64,000 bases of DNA from Candidatus Sphingomonas phytovorans (GCA_029202385.1 CP119314.1:1180501-1244500), one strand, 5' to 3'; shown: positions 30,080 through 39,679, counted from the stretch's first letter. Notes: generated by a model not told the origin, from the sequence alone. Program-made: numbers and translations.

Positions 30080-30861
30080 TCGAAGGTAACGGCTGACGCC
30101 AGTACATAACCCTGGCCCCGGACCGTCATGATGAGGTCGGACGCGCGGGCATTGTCATTGAGTTTCTGGCGCAGGCGGCTGATCTGCAGGTCAGCGATGC
30201 GCTGCGCCGAATGAGCACCCTGTTCATCGCCGTCGTGATCCGTGGCGAGCGTCAGGATGTGCTCGCGTGTGAGGACCTCGTTCGCATTCTCGAGCAGGAA
30301 CTTGAGCAGGCTGTACTCACTGCCCGATAGCATGACGACCCGGCCGTCCGCCTTGAACAGGCGCCGGCTTTCAAAATCGAGCGTCCAGTCACGGAACCTC
30401 GCGCGCTTCGCCGGCGGTGGCTCGGGCGCCTTCATGGGATTGTAGGCCCGCCGGATGACGCTTCGGACCCGCGCGGTAAGTTCGCGTGGATCGAAGGGTT
30501 TTGCGATATAATCATCCGCACCGACTTCGAGGCCGATGACCCGATCGATCGACTCGCCCCGGGCCGTGAGCATGATGATGGGCGTGTTCCGCCTGGTGCG
30601 GGTCTCGCGGCACAGCGACAGGCCATCTTCGCCGGGCAGGTTCAGATCGAGGATGATGAGATCCACTTCATGAGCGGCGAGCGCGGCACGCATCGTCGGG
30701 CCATCGCATGCGGTCACCACGGCATAGCCCGCCTGACGAAGCTGCTCGGCGACGAGCGCCGAAATCTCGGTGTCATCATCAACCACCAGCAGGGTCTGTT
30801 GATGCACAGGTGCGGCGCCGCCTTCCGGGGCGTCAGCCTTTCTAAGGCCGTGCGTTGTCAT
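30076..30861 (-). CDS. OmpR-family response regulator
   Basis: A 261-residue regulator partnered with the kinase that follows it. The receiver domain holds LLVVDDDTEISA and the phospho-acceptor LIILDLNLPGEDG, then LTARGESIDRV and the KPF switch lysine. The C-terminal winged helix contains LSGSEYSLLKFLLENANEVL and ISRLRQKLNDN. The ATG at 30861 is preceded by GGGGGAGAGG; upstream codons to 31059 are AT-rich intergenic sequence. It is divergent from the DUF6152 operon. Confidence 0.92.
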   Translation of the reverse strand: MTTHGLRKADAPEGGAAPVHQQTLLVVDDDTEISALVAEQLRQAGYAVVTACDGPTMRAALAAHEVDLIILDLNLPGEDGLSLCRETRTRRNTPIIMLTARGESIDRVIGLEVGADDYIAKPFDPRELTARVRSVIRRAYNPMKAPEPPPAKRARFRDWTLDFESRRLFKADGRVVMLSGSEYSLLKFLLENANEVLTREHILTLATDHDGDEQGAHSAQRIADLQISRLRQKLNDNARASDLIMTVRGQGYVLASAVTFE

Positions 30862-31150
30862 ACCTCTCCCCCAAGGGCCAGTGACCCCGGATGCATTGTT
30901 GTCGGCGGTTGTTAGCACGAATTGGCGATTAACAAAACCGGAAGCGCGAAAATGCGCGAATCCCGACAATAATTCTGATTTAATAATCAAACTGTGTCGA
31001 AATATATCAAAGTTTATCAGATTCAATATTTGATATGATATTGGACAAATGAAGATCAATTAATAAACAACTTTCGATGGCCTGTTGGCGATTGTAGGTG
31101 AGGTCAACTTTAATTGCCGCGACCGACCTCTGAAAAGTCGTCGCGCAACG
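30862..31150. promoter_or_regulatory. AT-rich divergent control region
   Basis: A 289-base region between the response regulator and the DUF6152 operon. About 100 bases (30969-31070) are strikingly AT-rich for this genome and include TTTGATATGATATTGG and AATCAATTAATAAAC. It should hold both divergent promoters and possibly sites for the neighbouring OmpR-type regulator. No clear tandem repeat was found. Confidence 0.5.
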
Positions 31151-31606
31151 ATGGAGAGATCAGTGGAGAGCAGGGAAAAGAACCTGAGCAGGGCCGTGGC
31201 GATTCGTGGGTGGCGGGCGGCCATCGGAAGCGTGACGATGGTGGCCGTCGCGGCGACCGTTGCGACGACGCTCACCGAGCCGGCGCTTGCGCATCACTCG
31301 TTCGCGGGCTTCGACAAGAACCGCAAGGTGGCGATCAAGGGCACCGTCAAGCAGTGGCAGTTCACCAACCCGCACAGTTGGCTGCAACTCAATGTTGTCG
31401 AGAACGGTCGTGAGGTCGAGTACAGCATTGAGGGCGCGAGCGTGAACACGCTCATCCGCCGGGGCTGGGGCCGGGCGACGTTCAAGGCCGGCGATACCAT
31501 CACGGTCGTCATGTATCCCCTCTTGAATGGAAAGAAGGGTGGCGCCTTCCTCACCGCGACCTTCGCCAATGGCAAGACGATCAGTTCCGGCATCACGCCG
31601 AACTGA
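31151..31606 (+). CDS. DUF6152-family secreted protein
   Basis: A protein of up to 151 residues with a signal peptide (SVTMVAVAATVATTLTEPALA) leading into HHSFAGFDKN, the hallmark of DUF6152 proteins. The mature part (about 95 residues) is beta-rich (VAIKGTVKQWQFTNPHSWLQL), like small OB-type periplasmic proteins. The N-terminal His pair exposed after signal cleavage could bind metal, but no function is established. The ATG at 31151 has no good ribosome site; GTG at 31163 with GGAGAG five bases upstream may be the true start. It is the first gene of a six-gene rightward operon. Confidence 0.75.
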   Translation: MERSVESREKNLSRAVAIRGWRAAIGSVTMVAVAATVATTLTEPALAHHSFAGFDKNRKVAIKGTVKQWQFTNPHSWLQLNVVENGREVEYSIEGASVNTLIRRGWGRATFKAGDTITVVMYPLLNGKKGGAFLTATFANGKTISSGITPN

Positions 31607-31664
31607 CGGGGACATTGACGCGCGCGGGCGACTTGACCGCCTGCGGCAGTGAGGGGAGGTATTT

Positions 31665-32420
31665 TTGAAACAACGCATTCAAGTGTGCGCGCTGAGCCGC
31701 ACTCTTCTGGGTCTTTCCATAGCGGCGAGTGCGCTCGTTGCCGCGCCCACCCTGGCCCAGACCGCCACCTATCCAAGCGGCGCGCCCGAGATTCCAGATC
31801 TCGCCAACCTGCCCGATTGGGACGGCCTTTGGGAACGCGATCAGGACAATGTCTGGGACAACCGGATCCCGGTCGGCCAGTCTCAGGAGGCGCCGTACAA
31901 CGACGAATACAAGGCGCTCGCCAAGGACGGGCCTCCTGGACGGCGTGGTTCGGCGTTCAATTCGATGCCGGGGTTCCTGAGCATGCTCTTCCCGATGGAG
32001 ATACAGGTCAGCCGTATGCAGATGACCATCATGTCGGAGAACAAGGAGAATTACCGGCGGATCTTCACCGACGGCCGAGTCCATACCCCGGATACGCTCC
32101 CCAGTTCGAACGGCCATTCGGTGGGCAAATGGGTCAATGGCGAGCTCCACGTCGACACTTGCTGCATCCGCGAGGACACGCGTTTGCCGGGCAACGGGCC
32201 GCACAGCGATGCGCTGCACATTACCGAGCGCTGGTATCTGCGCGATTACAAGACGCTTGTAACCGAAATCACCGTCGAGGACCCCAAGGCGTTCAGCAAA
32301 CCCTGGACGACCGAGAAGGTCTGGCACCGCCGCCCCGACTGGGAACCCGTCGAATATGATCGCGAGGAAAATGACCGCGATCGGCCAGCCCAGGGCGGCC
32401 GGGCAGCGCCGGCCGAATAG
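31665..32420 (+). CDS. Secreted protein of unknown function
   Basis: A 251-residue exported protein with a signal peptide (LLGLSIAASALVAAPTLAQT) and a mature domain rich in Trp and Asp. Recognisable stretches include DWDGLWERDQDN, a Met-rich FLSMLFPMEIQVSRMQMT, and WVNGELHVDTCCIREDT with a vicinal Cys pair. The Met/His/Cys content would suit metal or redox chemistry, but that is speculation. The C-terminus is charged. The TTG start is supported by GGGGAGG nine bases upstream. I do not recognise a named domain. Confidence 0.65.
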   Translation: MKQRIQVCALSRTLLGLSIAASALVAAPTLAQTATYPSGAPEIPDLANLPDWDGLWERDQDNVWDNRIPVGQSQEAPYNDEYKALAKDGPPGRRGSAFNSMPGFLSMLFPMEIQVSRMQMTIMSENKENYRRIFTDGRVHTPDTLPSSNGHSVGKWVNGELHVDTCCIREDTRLPGNGPHSDALHITERWYLRDYKTLVTEITVEDPKAFSKPWTTEKVWHRRPDWEPVEYDREENDRDRPAQGGRAAPAE

Positions 32421-32453
32421 CCGCACCCACAAGATTTCCGAGGAGTCACTCGA

Positions 32454-32750
32454 ATGGCGTTCCTTTCCTTCGGCACGGCGGCGCTCTCCGCGCTGCTCCT
32501 GGTTCAGCAGACGGCAGCGCCCGTCACCAGCGATCGCCGTATCTTCTTCAAGCCGCATACCCCTGATCAGACCGAATTGCTGCAGCGCGCGACGAGCCTC
32601 GCCATCGGCAATCTGGCTTGGGAAAGCGTGACGGTGTCGGAGGTCCAGAAGACCAAGGCCGGCGTCAAATGGACCGCGACCACGCGCTCCAACAAATATT
32701 TCTGCACCGCCGATTCCGACAGCCAGAATCCGTCCTGCGACCGGCCCTAA
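32454..32750 (+). CDS. Small secreted protein, unknown
   Basis: A 98-residue protein with a signal-like N-terminus (FLSFGTAALSALLLVQQTAAP). The mature part ends FCTADSDSQNPSCDRP, with two Cys likely forming a disulfide. GAGGAG lies eight bases before the ATG. It is third in the DUF6152 operon, 33 bases after the previous gene. No family recognised. Confidence 0.55.
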   Translation: MAFLSFGTAALSALLLVQQTAAPVTSDRRIFFKPHTPDQTELLQRATSLAIGNLAWESVTVSEVQKTKAGVKWTATTRSNKYFCTADSDSQNPSCDRP

Positions 32751-32791
32751 CCGGCCCGTCGGACATCACCGATCGTATCAAGGAGAAGCCG

Positions 32792-34834
32792 GTGTCCATT
32801 TTCATGAGCTTCAGTGTAAATCGACCGCGCAAGATCCGTCTCGCGCCCATGAGCATGACTGCGGCCGTCGGGCTGGCGCTGGCGGCTCCCGCCTGCCTCA
32901 GTATACCAAGCCCCGCGATCGCGGCGGAAGCAACGCCGCTGCTGAGGAACATGGTCAGCGTGAATGGGCGCGATCGTTCCTATCTTTACCATGTCCCGGC
33001 CAATTACCGCCGCGATGGCTTCAACTTCGTGGTCTATGTGCTGCCCGATAACGGCCAGAACGCGGATGCGTTCGACCGGCAGTCGGGCTGGCGCAAGCTC
33101 GCCGACGAGCAGAATTTCGTGGTCGTATTCCTCCAGCCCGAAGGCGAAGGCTGGGCGCAGAACAGCGGGGGCGAGGATGCCTATGTAAAGGCGGTCTACG
33201 ACCATGCGATCGGGCATTTGACGGTAGGCGCTCCGGTCGGTCGCGCCGGTGCGCCACGCGGTGACGGTGCGGCGGCGGGCGCTGAAGGTGGCCCACCAGC
33301 GGGCGCGCCGCGGGCGGGAGCACAGCCGGAAGGCGGCCGGGGCGGCCAGCCGGCTGCCGAGGGCGAAGGCGCACGTGCCGGAGGGGCGCCGGGCGGTCGC
33401 CCGGCACGAGCCCAGACCTGGGTTCCGTTCCATTTCGTCACCGGCGTCGGCGCCGGTGCTACCGTCGCGCAGGAATTCGTGATCAACAATCCCGGCGTCT
33501 TCGCCGCGATCGCGACGCTGGACGGCGCTCCGTTCGACGCGGCCTATGCGAAGGGCGGTGAAGCCGCCCAGGGCTATTTCCAGAACATGCGCCCGGGCAA
33601 GAACGCGGCACCGGTCTGGAAGCAGTTGAAAAAGGACGTACCGATCGCGGCCTGGCTGTTCACCACCGGCACGCCCACACCGGCCGAAGCAAAGGTCGCC
33701 GACTATTGGAAGCGCAGCAGCGTCGTTGTGCCTGTGGCACGGACCGTCGCCATCGACAGGTTCCAGGTCAGCGCGTTCCGGAATGCGGCCAATCCCGCAC
33801 AGCAGATCCGGACCACGCAGCTCGGCGAAGTGGCCAAATATGACGAGGCGATGTCCTCGGCGATCTGGAAGGACTTCTTCGCGCATACGGCGCGCTGGAC
33901 CTCGTCCCCGAACGGCGATCTGGGCACGATGCTGACCGAGGCCGAGGCCCGCTCCAGCTTCGATGCACGGACGCTCGCTGTCGACGGAAAATCATACGAC
34001 TATTATGTCAAAGCGCCTTCCAGCTACCAGAAGGGCCAGTCGCTCCCGCTGGTGATCGCGGCGCACGGGGCCTTCTTCCCGGCATGGCTCTATGCGAGCC
34101 AGATCCGGATGCATGAGGTTGGCGAGAAGGAAGGCTTCATCACGGTCTATGTCAATGGGCAGCAGAACCGCTGGGATTTCACCAATCCCGCCGGAACCGA
34201 CGCGAAATTCATTGAAGGCGTGATCGGTGAACTGGCAGCCAGCTACGGCATCGACCGCACCCGCGTCTATATGCAGGGTTTCTCGCTTGGCAGCGGCATC
34301 AGCTACATGATGGGGATTACCCGTCCGGCGCTGTTCGCCGCGGTTTCGCCCAATAACGGCATTGGCCCGATGGCCCCGCCGGTCAAGGCGCGCGTCGCCG
34401 AACTCAAGGCGCAGGGCGACGTCCGTATCCCGATGATGATCGTCTATGGCGACGTTGACAATGCCGGCTCGGTCGATGCCAAAATCCCGGCGCAAGGTGT
34501 GCTGCGCGGCGCGATCGACGAGATGAAGGCCTATAACAACATCAAGGTGCAGGATCAGGTCGTCAGCTACAACAGCCCCAATGCGCTGACCTATGAAGTG
34601 CTCGTACCCGGGGCGAGACTGGTCAAGCAGGGCGTGGACAAGCGCTACAAGGACGGCCGTTTCCAGACCAGCGCTTATATGAGCGCCGATCCCAGGCCGC
34701 TCAACCTGTTCAGCTTCGTCTGGGTAAGTGACATGTCGCATGGTCAGGATCCGCGCATAGCCCAGCTCGAATGGGATTATTTCAAGCAGTGGCGTCGCAA
34801 TGCCGATGGGACGCTGACCTATAGCGGCCGTTGA
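32792..34834 (+). CDS. Secreted tandem-domain PHB-depolymerase/feruloyl-esterase-type hydrolase
   Basis: A 680-residue exported protein with two alpha/beta-hydrolase-like halves. A signal peptide (residues ~20-44) leads to domain 1 (VNGRDRSYLYHVPANY onward), which is interrupted by a Gly/Ala/Pro-rich insert at about 145-209. Where the nucleophile elbow should be, domain 1 has TGVGAG, lacking Ser, so it is probably inactive. Domain 2 starts at about residue 390 (VDGKSYDYYVKAPSSY) and has an intact elbow GFSLGSG (Ser near 497), YGDVDN and DMSHGQDP as candidate Asp and His. Relatives hydrolyse polyester or hydroxycinnamate esters. GTG at 32792 is chosen for AAGGAG seven bases upstream; ATG 32804 is the alternative. 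Confidence 0.78.
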   Translation: MSIFMSFSVNRPRKIRLAPMSMTAAVGLALAAPACLSIPSPAIAAEATPLLRNMVSVNGRDRSYLYHVPANYRRDGFNFVVYVLPDNGQNADAFDRQSGWRKLADEQNFVVVFLQPEGEGWAQNSGGEDAYVKAVYDHAIGHLTVGAPVGRAGAPRGDGAAAGAEGGPPAGAPRAGAQPEGGRGGQPAAEGEGARAGGAPGGRPARAQTWVPFHFVTGVGAGATVAQEFVINNPGVFAAIATLDGAPFDAAYAKGGEAAQGYFQNMRPGKNAAPVWKQLKKDVPIAAWLFTTGTPTPAEAKVADYWKRSSVVVPVARTVAIDRFQVSAFRNAANPAQQIRTTQLGEVAKYDEAMSSAIWKDFFAHTARWTSSPNGDLGTMLTEAEARSSFDARTLAVDGKSYDYYVKAPSSYQKGQSLPLVIAAHGAFFPAWLYASQIRMHEVGEKEGFITVYVNGQQNRWDFTNPAGTDAKFIEGVIGELAASYGIDRTRVYMQGFSLGSGISYMMGITRPALFAAVSPNNGIGPMAPPVKARVAELKAQGDVRIPMMIVYGDVDNAGSVDAKIPAQGVLRGAIDEMKAYNNIKVQDQVVSYNSPNALTYEVLVPGARLVKQGVDKRYKDGRFQTSAYMSADPRPLNLFSFVWVSDMSHGQDPRIAQLEWDYFKQWRRNADGTLTYSGR

Positions 34835-34880
34835 GGCGCTGTTCAGCGGAAATCAGAACACAAGAAGAGGCCAGGGCCAG

Positions 34881-36212
34881 ATGATGAGTTCATTCGAAGC
34901 CGGAGCCCCGCTTGCGGGCTCCGGTGCTGCCCGGCTGAGCGGGTTCCAGATCGCGACGTTCCTGCTGTGCGCAAGCGTGGCGATGATCGATGGTTTCGAC
35001 ACTCAGGCCATTGCGCTTGCCGCTCCGGAGATCGCGACGACATGGGACGTGGCACCGTCGATGTTCGGAGGGGTGTTCGCGGCCGGATTGTTCGGCGCGC
35101 TGTTCGGCGCGCTGGGTTTCGGTATTGCCGCCGACCGATTCGGTCGCAAGCCGAGCCTCCTTATCGCGATCCTACTTTTCGGCGCGGTCACGCTGCTCAC
35201 CCCCTTCGCCACCTCGCTGACCGACCTGGTCATCGTCCGGTTCGTGACCGGTCTCGGTCTCGGCGGCGCGCTTCCTGGCGTGATCGCGGTGACATCGGAA
35301 TATTCGCCGCCCCATCGCCGCGCGACGATCGTCTCCCTCATGTTCTGTGGATTTCCGTTTGGCGCCGTCGTTGGCGGCGTGGCGGCGGCGCACTTCATTC
35401 CAAGCCATGGCTGGCAGATTCTCTTCTATATCGGCGGGATCGTCCCGCTCCTCCTGCTGCCGGTGATCGCGATCCTGATGCCGGAATCGATCCGCTTTCT
35501 CGTTCTGAAAGGCGAGCAGGGCGCGATCGAGAGGATTCGTCGGCGTATGAACGTCGACGCCCCGATCGAAGCCGCGAGGCGCGATGACTCATCCGCGCCC
35601 CGCAATTCGATCCTGGCGCTGTTCGACGCGAACAAGGCGCTGGGCACCTGGATCCTCACGGTAACCTTCCTGTTGAGCCTCATGCTCGCCTATTTCCTGG
35701 TGAACTGGCTTCCACTCCTCGCACGGCAGGCGGGGGTGGGGATGCAGGGTGCGGTACTCGGTGTCGCAGCACTCAACCTCGGAGCGATCCTGGGCTGCCT
35801 GATCATTGGACGTCTCGCTGACCGCATCGGCCCCGCCCGGCCCATCGCCCTGGCCTATGCCCTGGGTGCGGTTGCGATCGCGCTCATCGGCGTGAGCGCC
35901 CATTCGGCACCACTGATGCTTTTCATGTGCTTCGTCGCCGGGGCACTCAGCATCGGCGCGCAAATGTGCGTCGTGGCGCTCGGCGCGATGTTCTATGAAA
36001 CGGCGATCCGAGCTACCGGTGTGGGCTGGCTGATGGGTACAGGGCGCATCGGTGCCATTCTTGGTCCCATCCTCGGCGCGGTACTGATCGCACGCGGAGT
36101 GTCCGCATCTAACCTCTTCGTCATTGCCGGTGGCGTATCCTTGCTGGCCGCGATCGGCGTGTTCGCGATGGGCGCGTTCGTCTTGCGGAAATCGTTGATA
36201 TCGGAGGCTTGA
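34881..36212 (+). CDS. MFS transporter, aromatic acid:H+ symporter type
   Basis: A 443-residue carrier with twelve predicted helices. The first helix carries MIDGFDTQAIALAAPEI, matching the DGxD motif of the AAHS group (PcaK, BenK, MhpT). The loop 2-3 motif GIAADRFGRKP and its second-half counterpart GRLADRIGPARP are present. It probably imports an aromatic acid or a similar organic anion. Its place directly after a secreted esterase suggests that it takes up the acid released by ester cleavage; this is an inference. Two ATGs (34881, 34884) are possible starts. Confidence 0.85.
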   Translation: MMSSFEAGAPLAGSGAARLSGFQIATFLLCASVAMIDGFDTQAIALAAPEIATTWDVAPSMFGGVFAAGLFGALFGALGFGIAADRFGRKPSLLIAILLFGAVTLLTPFATSLTDLVIVRFVTGLGLGGALPGVIAVTSEYSPPHRRATIVSLMFCGFPFGAVVGGVAAAHFIPSHGWQILFYIGGIVPLLLLPVIAILMPESIRFLVLKGEQGAIERIRRRMNVDAPIEAARRDDSSAPRNSILALFDANKALGTWILTVTFLLSLMLAYFLVNWLPLLARQAGVGMQGAVLGVAALNLGAILGCLIIGRLADRIGPARPIALAYALGAVAIALIGVSAHSAPLMLFMCFVAGALSIGAQMCVVALGAMFYETAIRATGVGWLMGTGRIGAILGPILGAVLIARGVSASNLFVIAGGVSLLAAIGVFAMGAFVLRKSLISEA

Positions 36213-36214
36213 GT

Positions 36215-36775
36215 ATGGCCGACGCCTCTCTGCAGTGGCGGGATTCTCCGTCGGGCTATGGATTTGTCACCCGGCTGCTTCACTGGTCGATGGCGGCCCT
36301 GTTCGCCTGGCAGTTCGCGACGGCCATCCTGCATCTCCTCGATGACGATTCCGGGGTCGTCGACACGATCTGGTGGAGTCATCGCGCGACGGGATTCCTG
36401 CTTCTGCTCCTGGTGTTCCTGCGTGGCGGTTGGGGTATCGCCAATCTGCGGCGGCGCCCGGCTCACCGGGCCGGAGTGCTCGCCCTCGCCGCAAATCTCG
36501 GCCACTTGACGATCTATGCCCTGATGATCCTCGTCCCCCTCCTTGCGCTTGCCCGCGCTTATGCGACGGGCCGCGGTTTCACATGGTTCGGAGTCGAGGT
36601 GATCGCAGCGACTGGTGCCGAGCTGAGCTTGCTAAAGGCTGTCACGAACAGCCTGCACGGGCCGCTCGGCTGGCTCCTGCTGGCGTTGATCTTCGGTCAT
36701 GTTGCGATGTCGCTGGTGCATCATTTCATCTTTCGCGACGGAACGCTCCTGCGCATGGCGCGCGGCGGCACCTGA
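36215..36775 (+). CDS. Cytochrome b561-type membrane haem protein (copy 1)
   Basis: A 186-residue four-helix di-haem cytochrome of the prokaryotic b561 type. Candidate haem His residues occur in RLLHWSMAAL, WWSHRATGF, NLGHLTIYAL and FGHVAMSLVHHF. Such proteins move electrons between the quinone pool and periplasmic partners. The ATG at 36215 is preceded by GGAGG; a TTG six bases earlier overlaps the MFS stop. Last gene of the DUF6152 operon; a second b561 gene is in the facing operon. Confidence 0.87.
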   Translation: MADASLQWRDSPSGYGFVTRLLHWSMAALFAWQFATAILHLLDDDSGVVDTIWWSHRATGFLLLLLVFLRGGWGIANLRRRPAHRAGVLALAANLGHLTIYALMILVPLLALARAYATGRGFTWFGVEVIAATGAELSLLKAVTNSLHGPLGWLLLALIFGHVAMSLVHHFIFRDGTLLRMARGGT

Positions 36776-36783
36776 GCCGCCGC
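36762..36783. terminator. Hairpin between convergent cytochrome b561 and TonB receptor genes
   Basis: An 8-bp stem GCGGCGGC / GCCGCCGC around the stop codon of the cytochrome gene, loop of six bases, with no strong T tract. It is placed to end both facing operons. Confidence 0.5.
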
Positions 36784-36794
36784 GCTGCGCCCCT

Positions 36795-38813
36795 CTACAG
36801 GTTCACGCGCACGCCGACCCGCACCGTCCGCGGCTCGACCACCCGGCTCAGGCGGCCCTCGACGGGGGCGGCATCGATGCCGGGAATATAGGATTCGTAA
36901 TAATAGGCGATATCCTTGTCGCGGCTGTCGAACACGTTGAGCAACTCGGCATAGATCTCGAAGCGACCCGGCTTGTAGCCACTGCGCAGGTTGACGACAT
37001 TGCTGCCCTTGTCGCGCTGCGAATTGTCCTCGACCAGCGGATAGGGGCCGAGATGCCGGAAACGGACACTCGCCTCCCACCGATCCTGGACGATCGAGGC
37101 ACCCATTTGCGCGGCATTCTCGAAAGCGTTGGGGATATAGTCGCCATTGTCATAACGTGCATGGCTCGCCGTGTAGTTGGCGTCGAACGCCAGCCAAGGC
37201 AGGGGCCGCCAGAAACCCACAATCTCATAGCCATGGCGCCGGCTCGCGCCGGTGGGCTCGACCGCGTTTGAATCGCCGACGAAGCGCAGCTCGCTTCCGA
37301 CATCAAGCCACCAATAGGTGGCGGTCGCCGTGAATTTTCCCAGTTGCAGCCTTGCGCCCAGTTCCTTGCCGGTACCGCGCACCAGGACCGGCACCGGCGT
37401 GACGGTGACCGCGCCGCGGACGTCGTTCGAATGGAAACCCCGGCCCCAATTGGCATAGAATTCGACATAAGGGGACAGCTGGTAGGCAATTGCCGCCTTG
37501 GGTGAAACGAGACTCGCGTCGCCACGGCCCTGGCCGAGTGCCGCGGCCTCTGGATCCTTCGCCACGACATCATAGTGATAATAGTCGCCGCGCAGGCCGC
37601 CGGTCACGCGCAAGCCGGTCAGGGGTTTCCACGTCGCCTCGGCATAGATGGAAGCCGAAGCCTCCCGTACGCGATAGGTGCCGAAGCTACTCACGAACGC
37701 GCGCGCATCGGTATGGTACACGCCGACATTGCCGATATCATCGTAACGGTTCTCGGTCCCGGCGACGAGCGTGAGGGTGGGAGCGACCTCCCATGTCTTT
37801 TCGCCTTTCAGGCCGAAGATCCAGCGCTTGTCGAACTGATAGATCTGCGCGCTCGAGCCGTCGGCATTGGCGTAGGTCGGATTGGAATACATGTTCCAGT
37901 CGTAATATTGGGCATAGACATTGGCACGATAGCCGGCCCCGGTGAGCGCGGCATTCGCGACAAAGCGCGTTGTCTTGCCTCGGGCCGTGGGATCAGGGGA
38001 GCAGAACAGGTCAGCGCAGGCAGGGGTCCCGACGATCCGCTCGGGTATCTGTTCGGTCGGGTTCCAGGTGGCGTTATAGGCATGGATCGTCAGATCAAGC
38101 CGATCGTCGCCGACCGGGTGCGCATATTTGAGAAAGCCCGAATAGTGCCGGAGATGCTCCGGCTCTTCCCATGGGCCATTATAGATCTTGGCCTGCCCGA
38201 CCAGGGTCAGGTCGCCACCGCCGAGATCCTTGACGGTCCCTCCGGCCGCTAGCCGCCCCCAGCCATAGGACCCGATCTCGGCCGAGGCCCAGGGCCTGTC
38301 ATAGCGTTCGATCGTCCGCATATAGGCGGCGCCCGCGAGGGCGAAGTCGCCGCCGTCAGCCCGATAGGGCCCTTTGCGATAATCTTCCCTTTCAACGATC
38401 TCCGGGATCAGGCCGTTGAGATCCAGATAGCCCTGGCCATGGCCATGGGTGCGGAAGTTCATCTGGACGTCGTCGATATAGGTGGTGAAGTCGGATCCAT
38501 GGTCGAGGTTGAAGCCGCGCAGGAAATACTGATTGGCCTTCCCGCTACCGGAATGCTGCGCCGCCACCATCCCGGGAACCGCTTCGAGCAGCTCCGCCAC
38601 GCGCAGCAGCGGTCGAACGAGCAGGTCAGCTCCCGCGACCGTCCCTTCGCTTGCCGCCGTCGCGACACCGATCTTGCTCTCCCCGCGGCCAAACACGACG
38701 ATGTCGCTTTCGCCGCTCGGCTCGACATGGACCGCTTCCTGCGCGCCCGATGGCTGCGCGATCGCGAGCAGCGACACCCCCATCAGCCAGCCAAGCCTGT
38801 TCCTTTTCATCAT
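36795..38813 (-). CDS. TonB-dependent receptor (unknown substrate)
   Basis: A 672-residue outer-membrane receptor. Signal peptide (GWLMGVSLLAIAQPSGA), a plug with LLEAVPGMVAAQHSGSGK, NQYFLRGFNLDHGSDF and YRKGPYRADGGDFALAGAA, then a barrel ending in VRVGVRVNL. The plug differs from classical siderophore receptors, and the THGHGQGYLDLNG segment is shared with a sphingomonad/Caulobacter group often tied to organic substrates. The ATG at 38813 has GAGGAGAG upstream. It is 203 bases after the second b561 gene on the same strand and may be the distal gene of that operon or have its own promoter. Confidence 0.87.
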   Translation of the reverse strand: MMKRNRLGWLMGVSLLAIAQPSGAQEAVHVEPSGESDIVVFGRGESKIGVATAASEGTVAGADLLVRPLLRVAELLEAVPGMVAAQHSGSGKANQYFLRGFNLDHGSDFTTYIDDVQMNFRTHGHGQGYLDLNGLIPEIVEREDYRKGPYRADGGDFALAGAAYMRTIERYDRPWASAEIGSYGWGRLAAGGTVKDLGGGDLTLVGQAKIYNGPWEEPEHLRHYSGFLKYAHPVGDDRLDLTIHAYNATWNPTEQIPERIVGTPACADLFCSPDPTARGKTTRFVANAALTGAGYRANVYAQYYDWNMYSNPTYANADGSSAQIYQFDKRWIFGLKGEKTWEVAPTLTLVAGTENRYDDIGNVGVYHTDARAFVSSFGTYRVREASASIYAEATWKPLTGLRVTGGLRGDYYHYDVVAKDPEAAALGQGRGDASLVSPKAAIAYQLSPYVEFYANWGRGFHSNDVRGAVTVTPVPVLVRGTGKELGARLQLGKFTATATYWWLDVGSELRFVGDSNAVEPTGASRRHGYEIVGFWRPLPWLAFDANYTASHARYDNGDYIPNAFENAAQMGASIVQDRWEASVRFRHLGPYPLVEDNSQRDKGSNVVNLRSGYKPGRFEIYAELLNVFDSRDKDIAYYYESYIPGIDAAPVEGRLSRVVEPRTVRVGVRVNL

Positions 38814-39016
38814 TCTCTCCTCTTTTTCTGGTCGTTTGGGCACAGTTCCGCCTTCGGTGGCCAAGCCGGCGCACACGGACTCGTCCACCGCCGGGCGTGC
38901 CCGACCGATGCGTCCTGCTCTTCAGAAATCCGGGGGTGGGTTCTCCCTCTGACCTGCCGTGTGGCAATCGGCGCGCACGGGCCTCGCAGGCCGATGCTCA
39001 GGCCAAGAAGAGTCGC

Positions 39017-39679
39017 CTATCCTGCGGAAGCATGCGTCATCTCACACCTTTCTTCGGGAAACGGCGATGCTGTGGCCGAAGTCTCCGGGGTTTCCGAATG
39101 GCCTCTGTCGCGATGTGGAGTCATCATCCTGTCGAACGAGCCGTCACGGTCGACGGCGATGTGCTTGATCGCAGCTAGCGCGTGAAGAAGCGTTCCCCAA
39201 CCGAGGATCGAAGCAGCGGTGACATGCCCGGCATGCATCGCCTCGAACAGCCAGGGCGAGGGTGCGAAGGGGCCAGGTATTTCAAGCGAGAACAGCCGAA
39301 GAGGAAGCCCGCCAGCCCATGCCATGAGCGGCCCCGTCACAAGCATTGCGGCGATGGCGGCCAGCAACATCCAGTGGAAAGGCTTGCCGACCGCATAGAA
39401 CCAGCGATTCTGCCGGGGCAGGCGATCCGGGTGGCGCTTGACGACGCGCCACATGATCCGGACCCATAAAAGGGCATAGGCGGACAGGGCGATACTGGTG
39501 TGCAGCCTTAGCGTCGCATCGCCATCGACACCCTTCGGGGCGTGGATCGAATTTCCGACGAACAACAGGGTCAGGATCATCGCGGCCCCGGCCCAGTGCA
39601 AGAGGATCGAGACCCAGCCGAAGCTGTGGCGCCCGTCCCGCCACGACGAGGCCGATCGGGTGCGGCCGCGAGCCGTCAC
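39017..39679 (-). CDS. Cytochrome b561-type membrane haem protein (copy 2)
   Basis: A 220-residue b561-type protein with four helices. Candidate haem ligands are in ILLHWAGAAM, RLHTSIALSA, PFHWMLLAAI and MHAGHVTAAS/LLHALAAIKHI. The C-terminal 40 residues are hydrophilic and contain His and Cys. The GTG start overlaps the stop of the FAH-family gene (GTGA). Only weakly similar to copy 1, so it is not a recent duplicate. Confidence 0.87.
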   Translation of the reverse strand: MTARGRTRSASSWRDGRHSFGWVSILLHWAGAAMILTLLFVGNSIHAPKGVDGDATLRLHTSIALSAYALLWVRIMWRVVKRHPDRLPRQNRWFYAVGKPFHWMLLAAIAAMLVTGPLMAWAGGLPLRLFSLEIPGPFAPSPWLFEAMHAGHVTAASILGWGTLLHALAAIKHIAVDRDGSFDRMMTPHRDRGHSETPETSATASPFPEERCEMTHASAG

